In this document: piece after piece, positions 1 to 5,723 of the stretch
How the letters are laid out: each line of letters begins with the position of its first letter
Position numbering within the stretch: the stretch's first letter is position 1
NCBI GenBank assembly: GCA_003509545.1
Contig: DOLC01000050.1
Span: 1 to 6,711, forward strand
Source: Peptococcaceae bacterium
GTDB taxonomy: Bacteria > Bacillota > DSM-521 > Neomoorellales > Neomoorellaceae
Direction: 5' to 3'
DNA: 6,711 nt
Notes under the pieces: generated by a model
What the model saw: only the letters and a program-made list of their open reading frames with translations
Databases searched by the model: none
Told to the model about the DNA's origin: nothing
Translations under genes and position numbers: made by a program

Positions 1-1125
1 AGAAATCGGCCACCAGGTCCCCCGGTTCGGTGGCCGCACGGAGGATGTGCTCCGGGAGCCCCTCGCTCTTTTCCGTGGGATAGCCCGTACAGCGGCCGTA
101 GGCGGGTATGTCCAGCCAATTGGTGTCGCAGGGAACCTCGTCCTTAGGCTCCACCCAGTACTCCGGCCTGCCCGTCCGGGGGTTGGGCCGCAGGAACTCC
201 AGCCGGCGGCCCGTCCTTTCCCAGTATTCTTCCAGAGTCATCTTGTCAGCCCAGTATCTTAGATACTCCTCATAGTTGGCCGCCGCCCGGTAGGCCCGCG
301 CTTTGTTCCACTTCCACTGGCCGCGGGTGGGAACGTGGCCGAAAAGCTCGTAACGCATGGTGGGCCGGTCCTGGTCGTTGAAAAAGCCCGTCTACCTGCC
401 CCGGCGCTGGCGGTGGGTGCTTTCCTTGACCGGCGCCCGGTAGCGGGCGGCAGGCGTCTTGGAATACCATAAAAGGCTGTCCGTGGCCACGTTAAGCATG
501 GCCACCTCGTCAAACTGGTTCTGGAGGTTCTTGGTGGCCCGCCGGACCACGATTTCGTTCCGGAAGTTTTCGGGCCCGAAGATCTCATCCAAAAGGACCT
601 TAACATAATGGCTCCGCCGGTAGTCCAGGTGGACATAAAGGGAACCCTCCGGCGCCAGGAGCTCTCGCATGAGCTGCAGCCTCTCGTAGATAAACTGCAG
701 GTAGCCCTCGTCGGCCCAGACGTCACTGTACTGCTTCTGTTCCACCACCGGGGGCGTCAGCCCGGAGGCCTGTTCTTTAAGCTTTACCTTCTTGGAGTAT
801 TCGGCTCCTGAAGCAAAGGGGGGGCTATGTAAATGAGTTTTATCTGCTCCCGGAACTCCTCCAGGAGGCAGCCCATAACCTGCAAGTTGTCGCCCCAGTA
901 GAGGCGGTTGACCCACCCCTCCCGGCCGGGCTCCCCGTACTGCTCTTTAAGCTCGATAACGCCGCATCGCGCCTTTCCCAGGGGACGCTTGCCCCGCCAG
1001 GTGAGCACGGGCCGGCCCGGTAGGGGCTCCTGCCCGGCCGACGGCGTGCCCTTTTCCTGGTTCTCCTCCACCCTTCTACGGCTCACCCCTCTCCCCGCGG
1101 CCCGCCCCGAAAGGAACGGGGCCAA
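1..1125 (-). pseudogene. Broken beta-type DNA methyltransferase (N6_N4_Mtase / type III Mod-like), C-terminus beyond window
   Basis: The conceptual protein would methylate adenine (N6) or cytosine (N4) in DNA using S-adenosylmethionine. Seen: an N-terminal LTWRGKRPL segment, then NRLYWGDNLQVM, IYI-[D]PPF-ASGAEYS (motif IV region), YSDVWADEGYLQFIYERL, LLAPEGSLYVHLDYR and DRPTMRYELFG. The last visible residues, GDLVADF, look like the start of motif I, so motif IV precedes motif I as in beta-class enzymes. Two lesions break it. One base is missing next to the G run at 818-824, which turns IYIDPPF into IYIAPPLL and shifts the frame. A TAG (392-394 on the plus strand reads cta) stands where relatives have Trp. 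After the TAG the same frame is open to the window edge. The start is unclear: TTG at 1125 lacks a Shine-Dalgarno site, and GTG at 1071 is an alternative. It follows the GH31 gene on the same strand by about 53 bp. I am sure of the family, not of the target base or site. Confidence 0.88.
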
Positions 1126-1178
1126 AGGATAATATTCGCCGGGACAGCGGCCGTACCCTAACGGTCCGGGGCGGCCCC

Positions 1179-3470
1179 TCAGCCTCCCGCCCCGGGAGCC
1201 CCCGGCAGCGCCACCGAACCCTCCACCCTTCTCCCGTTGAGGTAGAGGGTCTTTATCCCCTCCCGGCTCCGCAAGACCACCTTAAAATCCCTCTGGCCCC
1301 AGGGAAAACCGCCATAGAGCTTCTCCCAGTGCAAGTGCAGGTCTTCCCCGTCCAGGACATAGCTCAGTCTATACAGGTTGTACACGCCCTTCTTGTAGTC
1401 CAGAGAGCAGCCGTCGTCTTCATAGTAAAGGTATTCGCCCCGGGAACCTTCCGGGAAGATATGGAACTCCACCCGGCCCAAGATCTCGCCCGTATACTTA
1501 ACCGCCTCCCCCACCAGGGGAAGGACGGACCCGGCCTTTACGAAAAGGGGCATTTTCTCCAGGGGGGCCTCCACCAGGTGGTGGCGCCCCCCTTCCAGAG
1601 GCCGGCCCGACCACCAGTCCAGCCAGGTTCCCGCGGGCAAATAAACGGCCCTCACCGTCCTCCCGGGTTCGCAGACCGGCGCCGCCAGCAAGCTCTCCCC
1701 CAACATTACTTCATCAAACAGGAGGTGAACGTTCTCGTCTCCTTCATACTCCCAAACCAACGGCCTTAAAACCGGCCACCCGCGCCGGGCCGCCTGGTAG
1801 AACAGGTTGTAAAGGTAAGGCAGGAGGGTATACCTCAGCTTTATATACTCCCGGCATATGGCCTCGCACCGCTCCCCGAAGGCCCACGGCTCCTGGGGAG
1901 CCGTATCTACTTCACTGTGGTTGCGGCAGAAGGGGTAGAGGATCCCCGCCTGGGTCCACCTTATCAGGAGTTCTTCGTTTGTATCTTCGGCAAATCCTCC
2001 TATGTCCGCGCCGGCAAAGGCCACCCCGGAGAGGCCCAAATTCGAGAGCATGGGCAGGGACATCCTGAGGTGCTCCCAGTGGCTGCGGTTATCCCCCGTC
2101 CACAGGGCGGCGTACCGCTGGATGCCGGAAAAACCCGAGCGAGTGAGTATAAAGGGCCTCTCCCCCGGCCGGTATTTGAGCAGCCCTTCCCGGGTGGCCA
2201 TGGCCATATGCAGGGCGTACACATTGCGGAACTCCTCGTGGGTTACCCTCCGGCCGTCCCGGTTGTGAACTAAGCCGGCCGGCATGACTTTGCCCGGGGC
2301 GTCCAGGACCGTGGGCTCGTTCATGTCGTTCCATATGCCGTCAACGCCCGAAGCCAAGAGCTCCCCGTGCAATTCCGCCCACCAGGCCCTAACCCTACCC
2401 TGGGCGAAGTCCGGAAAGCAGGTGCGGCCCGGCCAGACCTCTCCCGTGTAGACAAGGCCGTTCTCATCGGTGACAAAGTAGCCCTTCTCCAGTCCCTCCC
2501 GGAAAACGGGATAATCTTTATCCACCTTAACCCCCGGATCGACAATGGCCACTACCTTAAAGCCCATCTTTTTGAGGGTTTCCGCCATGCCCCGGGGATC
2601 GGGGAACCTTTCCCGGTCGAAGGTAAACACCCGGAACCCGTCCATGTAATGGATGTCCAGGTAGACGGCGTCGCAGGGGATGTTTCTCCGCCGGAACTCC
2701 CGGGCAATTTCCAGCACTCTCTCCTGGGGGTAGTAGCTGTAACGGCTCTGGTGGTAGCCCAAGGCCCACAGGGGCGGCAGCTCCATCCTCCCCGTAAGCC
2801 GCGTGTACCTTTCCACCACCTCCCGGAGGGAAGGGCCGTAAAGGAAGAAGAAGTTCAGGGGGCCCTTTTCGCAGCCGAAGGCCGCGGTACAGGGCTCCGT
2901 CTTGCCCAGGTCGAAGAAGGTGGGAAAGGTGTTGTCCAAGTAAACGCCGTAAGACCCGCCGGGAGCCACGCCTATATAAAAGGGGAAGCTTGAGTACATG
3001 GCGTCCGCCCCTTCGTTATAGGCCTCGTAGCAGTCGGCGTTCCGCATGGTGTACCTTTTACCCCTTTTGTCCAGAAAGCCGGTCTTCTCCCCCAGCCCGT
3101 AAAAATGCTCTTCCCGGCGGACGGCAAAGGACCACCTCTTCCCCCCGCCTTCCAGGACCTCCCCCCGGCCCTTAAGGCTGAACCCCCGGCCGTCGGAGAG
3201 CTCAAAGGCGAAGGTTTCTTTATCCACCCTTATGTACAAACCACCCGCCCGTAAGTGGAGGCCGCCGGCCTCCTCCTGCACCTGCACCTGCTGTCCTTCC
3301 GGCCCCATCACCACGGCCGGGCTGGTGGCCTCCTCCCTTTCGCCCGGCCGCAGGAGGGCTATGTTTACGATCCCCGGGGCCCAAAATCTGACGTTTACCC
3401 GGCAATCCCCGCCCAAAAGCACCGCACCGCCTTCAATTCTTTCCCATGAAATAACCCTTCCGCGTGCCAT
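1179..3470 (-). CDS. GH31 family alpha-glucosidase
   Basis: Intact 763-aa glycoside hydrolase of family 31. It should release glucose from non-reducing ends of alpha-glucosides (malto- or isomalto-oligosaccharides) with retention. There is no signal peptide or membrane segment, so it is cytosolic. Domains in order: N-terminal beta-sandwich (about 1-230, with HFYGLGEKTG near 122-131), TIM barrel (about 231-570), then C-terminal beta domains to 763. Key residues seen: D272 in VYLDIHYMDGF, nucleophile D382 in GIWNDMNEP, acid/base D460 in LWTGDN, then FAGADIGGF (485-493) and RNHSE (516-520). WNDMNEP favours alpha-glucosidase over alpha-xylosidases of the YicI type, which have KTDFGE. ATG at 3470 is preceded by GGGAGG (3486-3491), but the 15-nt spacing is long. 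No transporter or sugar regulator gene is visible, so the natural substrate is open. Length is normal for bacterial GH31. Confidence 0.95.
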   Translation of the reverse strand: MARGRVISWERIEGGAVLLGGDCRVNVRFWAPGIVNIALLRPGEREEATSPAVVMGPEGQQVQVQEEAGGLHLRAGGLYIRVDKETFAFELSDGRGFSLKGRGEVLEGGGKRWSFAVRREEHFYGLGEKTGFLDKRGKRYTMRNADCYEAYNEGADAMYSSFPFYIGVAPGGSYGVYLDNTFPTFFDLGKTEPCTAAFGCEKGPLNFFFLYGPSLREVVERYTRLTGRMELPPLWALGYHQSRYSYYPQERVLEIAREFRRRNIPCDAVYLDIHYMDGFRVFTFDRERFPDPRGMAETLKKMGFKVVAIVDPGVKVDKDYPVFREGLEKGYFVTDENGLVYTGEVWPGRTCFPDFAQGRVRAWWAELHGELLASGVDGIWNDMNEPTVLDAPGKVMPAGLVHNRDGRRVTHEEFRNVYALHMAMATREGLLKYRPGERPFILTRSGFSGIQRYAALWTGDNRSHWEHLRMSLPMLSNLGLSGVAFAGADIGGFAEDTNEELLIRWTQAGILYPFCRNHSEVDTAPQEPWAFGERCEAICREYIKLRYTLLPYLYNLFYQAARRGWPVLRPLVWEYEGDENVHLLFDEVMLGESLLAAPVCEPGRTVRAVYLPAGTWLDWWSGRPLEGGRHHLVEAPLEKMPLFVKAGSVLPLVGEAVKYTGEILGRVEFHIFPEGSRGEYLYYEDDGCSLDYKKGVYNLYRLSYVLDGEDLHLHWEKLYGGFPWGQRDFKVVLRSREGIKTLYLNGRRVEGSVALPGAPGAGG

Positions 3471-3485
3471 GAAAAAGTTTGCATT

Positions 3486-3584
3486 CCTCCCGCAACTTCA
3501 AGACTCCACCGTCTTTACCTCCGGCAGGGATGCCGCACATATTGCCGGAATAGCGGTGGTGCCCCGTTTTCCCACCCGTACGGG
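3486..3584 (-). promoter_or_regulatory. GH31 5' leader with palindrome and competing hairpins
   Basis: Untranslated leader between the predicted start site and the GH31 ATG. It holds a perfect 10-bp palindrome CCCGTACGGG (3575-3584). It also holds two mutually exclusive stems: the segment at 3521-3526 can pair with 3543-3548 (CCGGCA/TGCCGG) or, in part, with 3531-3535 (CGGCA/TGCCG, loop of 4). The Shine-Dalgarno GGGAGG is at 3486-3491. No known riboswitch class is recognised. A regulatory role is inference. Confidence 0.3.
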
Positions 3585-3619
3585 CTAAGATCATTGCATA
3601 ATATTCCCCTCTGAAACTC

Positions 3620-3648
3620 AGGCTATCAGCATAAAATACTTGTGTCAA
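3620..3648 (-). promoter_or_regulatory. Probable sigma-A-type promoter of the GH31 gene
   Basis: On the minus strand, TTGACA (3643-3648, perfect consensus) is followed 17 bp later by TAGCCT (3620-3625). TAGCCT is a weak -10, but TGA just before it gives an extended -10 (TGn). The transcript would start near 3613 and carry a leader of about 140 nt. The -35 lies a few bases from the outer edge of the inverted-repeat element at 3659-3946. Confidence 0.5.
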
Positions 3649-3658
3649 CGCAAATGTC

Positions 3659-3946
3659 CTATACAGCATCCCCAGTTTTGATTCTGGCCTGCTTGGCCTT
3701 CGCTCGCAAAGGCCTCCCTCGCGGGCAGGACTTTTGCTTGGCTTAAAGGCTTAAGGCAGGCTTCCCGGCAAATTCGCCATCCTGGCTCAATTGCCGGCCG
3801 CAGATCTCTCATGCCCTCGGGCCAAGCTTCAAGCCCTTCGCCAAGCTTAAAGCCTGGGCTGGCCGCGAAGGCTTGTTCGCTCGCTTACAAGCCCAAGCAG
3901 GTCTGCTATGCAAAAAGTGGGGATAATTCAGAAATATTCTATACAG
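3659..3946. repeat. Inverted-repeat-bounded, highly structured element (MITE-like or IS remnant)
   Basis: About 290 bp without a credible gene. Outer arms: ATCCCCAGTTTTG (3668-3680) matches the reverse complement of the right arm CAAAAAGTGGGGAT (3911-3924), with only a small mismatch or gap. Inner arms: CCTGCTTGG (3688-3696) and CCAAGCAGG (3893-3901) are perfect. The octamer CTATACAG flanks the arms in direct orientation (3659-3666 and 3939-3946), as a target-site duplication might. On the right, however, 14 bp separate it from the arm. If instead the ends are read as TG...CA (3655-3951), the arms resemble transposon ends of IS21 style, which is only a guess. Inside are hairpins and tandem repeats (see the separate entry). 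No transposase is present, so any movement would need help in trans. A folded non-coding RNA is the main alternative. Confidence 0.6.
3695..3893. repeat. Internal hairpins and tandem repeats of the structured element
   Basis: Two hairpins sit just inside the inner arms and share the loop core CGCTCGC: GGCCTT/AAGGCC (3695-3700 with 3709-3714) and GGCTTGT/ACAAGCC (3870-3876 with 3887-3893). Between them, GGCTTAAA is followed by GGCTTAAG (3740-3755). GCCAAGCTTCAAGCC (3821-3835) is repeated 19 bp later with one change (3840-3854). The 3740-3757 segment can pair, with small bulges, with 3840-3854, giving a further internal stem. GGGC/GCCC (3819-3822 with 3833-3836) can also pair. Confidence 0.6.
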
Positions 3947-4014
3947 TAACAAATGATGTTTGCCTCTCTACCGGGGTTCTTTTACAATTAGAGCAGGTCG
4001 CCGTTTCCGGCCCC

Positions 4015-4055
4015 AAAAAAGCAGAACCCCGGGAGAGCTGTTGCTCCTCCCGGGG
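4015..4055 (-). terminator. Rho-independent terminator downstream of hsp20
   Basis: Read on the minus strand, CCCCGGGAGGAGC pairs with GCTCTCCCGGGG with one bulged G and an AACA loop (4027-4055). TTCTGCTTTTTT follows, with six T at 4015-4020. It lies about 53 bp after the hsp20 stop codon. The plus-strand side has no T run, so it is one-directional. Confidence 0.88.
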
Positions 4056-4107
4056 GGCCACGATGGGCAGGCGGACCGCCCGCGGCATGTCTTTGCCTTT
4101 AAGCAGG

Positions 4108-4551
4108 TTATTCAATGGGAATATTCCTGCCGCCCTTTAGGCCGGCCTCTTTCTTGGGCAGCACCACCGTCAACAGGCCGTTCTTGTACTTGGCGGAAAT
4201 CCTTTCCTCGTCAACGCCCTCTAAGTAGAACCTACGCTGGATGCTGCCGGTGCGGCGCTCCTTCCGGATGAAGTTCTCCCTCGTCTCGTCGATAACTTCA
4301 TCTCGCTTGATGGATATGCTTAAAGTGTCGTTTTCATAGGTAATTGTAATGTCCTCTTTCTCCAGGCCCGGCAGCTCGGCTTCGACGATGTACTCACGCT
4401 CCGTCTCTTTTATGTCTGCTTTAAAGGGTTGGCCGAATACCGGTACCCAGAAAAGGTCTTCGCTGAAGACCCTTTCCACGAAATTCTCAAGGTCGGAAAA
4501 CACAGGCCGCAAGCCTTTTCTCCTTCCATAGAAGGGTACTAAGCCGAACAT
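4108..4551 (-). CDS. Hsp20 / alpha-crystallin family small heat-shock protein
   Basis: 147-aa ATP-independent cytosolic chaperone that holds unfolding proteins in large oligomers. Short N-terminal arm (1-40, MFGLVPFYGRRKG...), alpha-crystallin domain at about 41-133 with AELPGLEKEDI (58-68) and the hallmark NGLLTVVLPK (124-133), and a C-terminal tail ending NIPIE. That I-P-I (144-146) is the IxI motif that docks on a neighbouring alpha-crystallin domain. I chose ATG at 4551: the preceding nine-G tract sits 8 nt upstream and residues MFGL are typical. An in-frame start further upstream (4617) would place the promoter -10 inside the gene and is rejected. It is monocistronic, with its own promoter and terminator. 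No CIRCE operator is seen, so HrcA control is unlikely. Length is normal for the family. Confidence 0.95.
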   Translation of the reverse strand: MFGLVPFYGRRKGLRPVFSDLENFVERVFSEDLFWVPVFGQPFKADIKETEREYIVEAELPGLEKEDITITYENDTLSISIKRDEVIDETRENFIRKERRTGSIQRRFYLEGVDEERISAKYKNGLLTVVLPKKEAGLKGGRNIPIE

Positions 4552-4553
4552 AG

Positions 4554-4568
4554 CTACATCCCCCCCCC
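4554..4568 (-). promoter_or_regulatory. Nine-G ribosome-binding tract plus start-stop codon pair before hsp20
   Basis: On the minus strand an AAGGGGGGGGG tract (G run 4560-4568) serves as Shine-Dalgarno region for the ATG at 4551, with an 8-nt spacer. Directly after the G run comes ATGTAG (4554-4559), an ATG followed at once by a stop codon. It is too close to the G run to be a likely start. A run of this length can change length by slippage. Confidence 0.55.
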
Positions 4569-4598
4569 TTAGGCCTCTGGGTCTTGATTTCAATTTTA

Positions 4599-4627
4599 AT
4601 TCTACGGGTATGGTCAAAGAAAGTCAA
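4599..4627 (-). promoter_or_regulatory. Sigma-A-type promoter of hsp20
   Basis: On the minus strand TTGACT (4622-4627), a 17-bp spacer, then TAGAAT (4599-4604). The start site would be near 4592, giving a leader of about 40 nt. TTTGAC occurs three times here (4613-4619 region, 4623-4628, 4629-4634), so the -35 could shift by one repeat, but only the middle copy has ideal spacing. Confidence 0.7.
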
Positions 4628-4740
4628 AGTCAAATACGGCCGGTTACGGGCTGTTAGAGGCGGTTTTGGGCAGATATGGCAGTCAAGGTTTAAATTTCTT
4701 CTTCTCAGAAAATATTTCAAAGCCGCGGTTACGGCCGCTC

Positions 4741-4890
4741 TGCATCCGGTTCTGGCGAAAGGCAGCTACCACCGTAGGTATTTTATATACCAGCGATTAT
4801 GTAATCGATGAAACCCTCACGTTGCTTCGATTTAGAATCGGACATAAAGCGGCGGTTGAGTTCTCCAGCCTAATCCTAGCCCTTGCTTAG
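4741..4890 (+). pseudogene. Remnant of a PIN-domain (VapC-like) ribonuclease gene
   Basis: About 49 codons in one frame read FWRKA, then LYTSDYVIDETLTLLR and RIGHKAAVEFSSL before a TAG at 4888-4890. This matches the middle of PIN-domain toxins, where a (Y/T)TxxYVxDETLTLLRxRxGH block follows the first strand and helix. The Glu of the DETLTLLR block is one of the metal-binding acids. The N-terminal VDTSA-type strand with the first Asp is absent upstream in any frame, and the C-terminal part with the remaining acids is missing. No antitoxin gene is next to it. The piece therefore cannot make an active nuclease. Family assignment is from motif memory, without a search. Confidence 0.65.
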
Positions 4891-4897
4891 GAGTATT

Positions 4898-5029
4898 CGG
4901 GGCAAAACGGTGAAGTCCTGGATACTGCCGCAAACTACCTACCGTTACCCTTTCCGGGCGCAACATCGCAATTTCGCGGCAGATAACCCGGTAGTGCTCC
5001 AGTCCCGACTCTAATATTACTGGGTCCCG
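4898..5029 (-). pseudogene. Possible remnant of a spore-photoproduct-lyase-like radical SAM gene
   Basis: An open frame of 44 codons on the minus strand reads RDPVI, GLEHYRVICREIA, LRPERVTVGSLR and PGLHRFAP. The RxDPVI...HYR...RVTxGSLR order resembles the C-terminal half of the radical SAM barrel in SplB-like proteins (COG1533). The CxxxCxxC cluster part would lie upstream, beyond 5029, where the resemblance stops and the IS607 left end begins. The other end stops 7 bp from the PIN remnant. It has no start codon or ribosome-binding site. The family call is tentative; that the stretch is decayed coding sequence is more likely than not. Confidence 0.35.
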
Positions 5030-5036
5030 CCAACAG

Positions 5037-5073
5037 TTGCCTTATTTTTTAATCAATGCTATACTTAAAGTAT
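5037..5073 (+). promoter_or_regulatory. tnpA promoter giving leaderless mRNA, with palindrome over the start codon
   Basis: TTGCCT (5037-5042), 17-bp spacer, TATACT (5060-5065). Only 6 nt separate the -10 from the tnpA ATG (5072), so transcription should begin at or next to the A of ATG. No Shine-Dalgarno site is present. ATACTT-A-AAGTAT (5061-5073) is a perfect palindrome with 6-bp arms that covers the -10 and the first bases of the start codon. It is a plausible binding site for the MerR-like domain of TnpA itself (inference). Confidence 0.6.
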
Positions 5074-5713
5074 GAAACCTGAACTTGAGGAACATTACCC
5101 TTTACGCAAAGCTGCAGAGATACTGGGCGTCCACCCGATAACCCTGCGCCGATGGGAAAAGGAGGGGAAGATTCACTGTATACGAACTCCTTCCGGTCAG
5201 AGGCGGTTTCCCAGAAGCGAGATCCTGCGCCTATTGGGAGAAAACGTTCCTTCTGGTAGGAGAGCCGTCGTCTACGCGCGCGTTTCATCGGCCAAACAGG
5301 CCGGAGCGGGAAACCTAGAGCGACAGAGACAGCGGCTGGAAGAGTACTGCCGCTCCAAGGGATACGACATAGTGGCGGTAATCGCAGAGCAGGGTTCGGG
5401 GTTGAACGAAAAGCGTAAAGGACTCGCAAGGCTTTTCAAGATGGCCCGGGAAGGAAAAATAGATCTGGTGGTAATCGAGTTCAAGGACCGGCTGGCCCGG
5501 TTCGGCTACACCTATATTGAACGCTTCTTTAACGCTTTCGGTGTAAGGATAGAAGTTGTTAACGGGGAAGAGCCGAGGTCCCTTCAGGAAGAGCTGGTGC
5601 AGGACATGCTCTCCATACTCACCGTGTTTTCCGCCAAGCTCTACGGTTCTCGAAGCAAAGAGTTCCGCAAAAAAGTGAGGGAGGCTATGCTGGATGCGGC
5701 AAAAGGTGAATAA
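5072..5713 (+). CDS. tnpA: IS607-family serine recombinase TnpA
   Basis: 213 aa, full length for the family. It cuts both strands at the element ends through a covalent phosphoserine link and rejoins them, so the element moves through a circular intermediate. Residues about 9-57 form a MerR-like winged helix-turn-helix (LRKAAEILGVHPITLRRWEKEGKI, then RTPSGQRRF), which binds DNA. The resolvase domain begins at about 64: AVVYARVSSAKQ (65-76) holds the catalytic Ser, most likely S72, with R70 close by. NLERQ (81-85), EQGSGLNEKRKGL (106-118) and the FKDRLARFG stretch (137-145) are further family blocks. The HTH-first, catalytic-second order marks IS607 rather than Tn3-type resolvases. The frame is unbroken. 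It precedes tnpB by 10 nt, or overlaps it if tnpB starts at the GTG. Confidence 0.95.
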   Translation: MKPELEEHYPLRKAAEILGVHPITLRRWEKEGKIHCIRTPSGQRRFPRSEILRLLGENVPSGRRAVVYARVSSAKQAGAGNLERQRQRLEEYCRSKGYDIVAVIAEQGSGLNEKRKGLARLFKMAREGKIDLVVIEFKDRLARFGYTYIERFFNAFGVRIEVVNGEEPRSLQEELVQDMLSILTVFSAKLYGSRSKEFRKKVREAMLDAAKGE

Positions 5714-5723
5714 GCCTGCCGAC

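Larger units (their letters stand above)
4628..5036. other. Stretch without intact gene between hsp20 promoter and tnpA promoter
   Basis: About 410 bp. The right part holds the two gene remnants annotated at 4741-4890 and 4898-5029. In 4635-4740 I see nothing recognisable: no conserved protein, RNA gene or terminator. Confidence 0.6.

Noticed and set aside
392..394. TAG read through as pyrrolysine or suppressed
   Set aside because: The gene is already frameshifted upstream, and a TGG-to-TAG mutation is simpler. Nothing suggests recoding.
1126..1178. Terminator between GH31 and the methyltransferase
   Set aside because: A short GGGG-CCG-CCCC hairpin is present, but no T run follows on the minus strand.
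2367..2993. 208-codon open frame on the plus strand
   Set aside because: It lies wholly opposite the intact GH31 gene, has no recognisable motifs and reflects the GC-rich codon use of the real gene. The same holds for 1329-1769 and 1917-2273.
3433..3669. 78-codon minus-strand frame overlapping the GH31 start
   Set aside because: It covers the predicted promoter and leader, overlaps the GH31 N-terminus in another frame and resembles no known protein.
3811..4140. 109-codon plus-strand frame
   Set aside because: It runs through the structured element, the hsp20 terminator and the hsp20 3' end. Its composition follows the repeats.
4552..4640. CIRCE operator for HrcA control of hsp20
   Set aside because: No TTAGCACTC-N9-GAGTGCTAA pattern or close variant is present.
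4794..4840. Two palindromes, CGATTATGTAATCG and CGATTTAGAATCG, as paired operators
   Set aside because: Both fall inside the codons of the PIN remnant (SDYVIDE and LRFRIG), so coding sequence explains them. No promoter is nearby.
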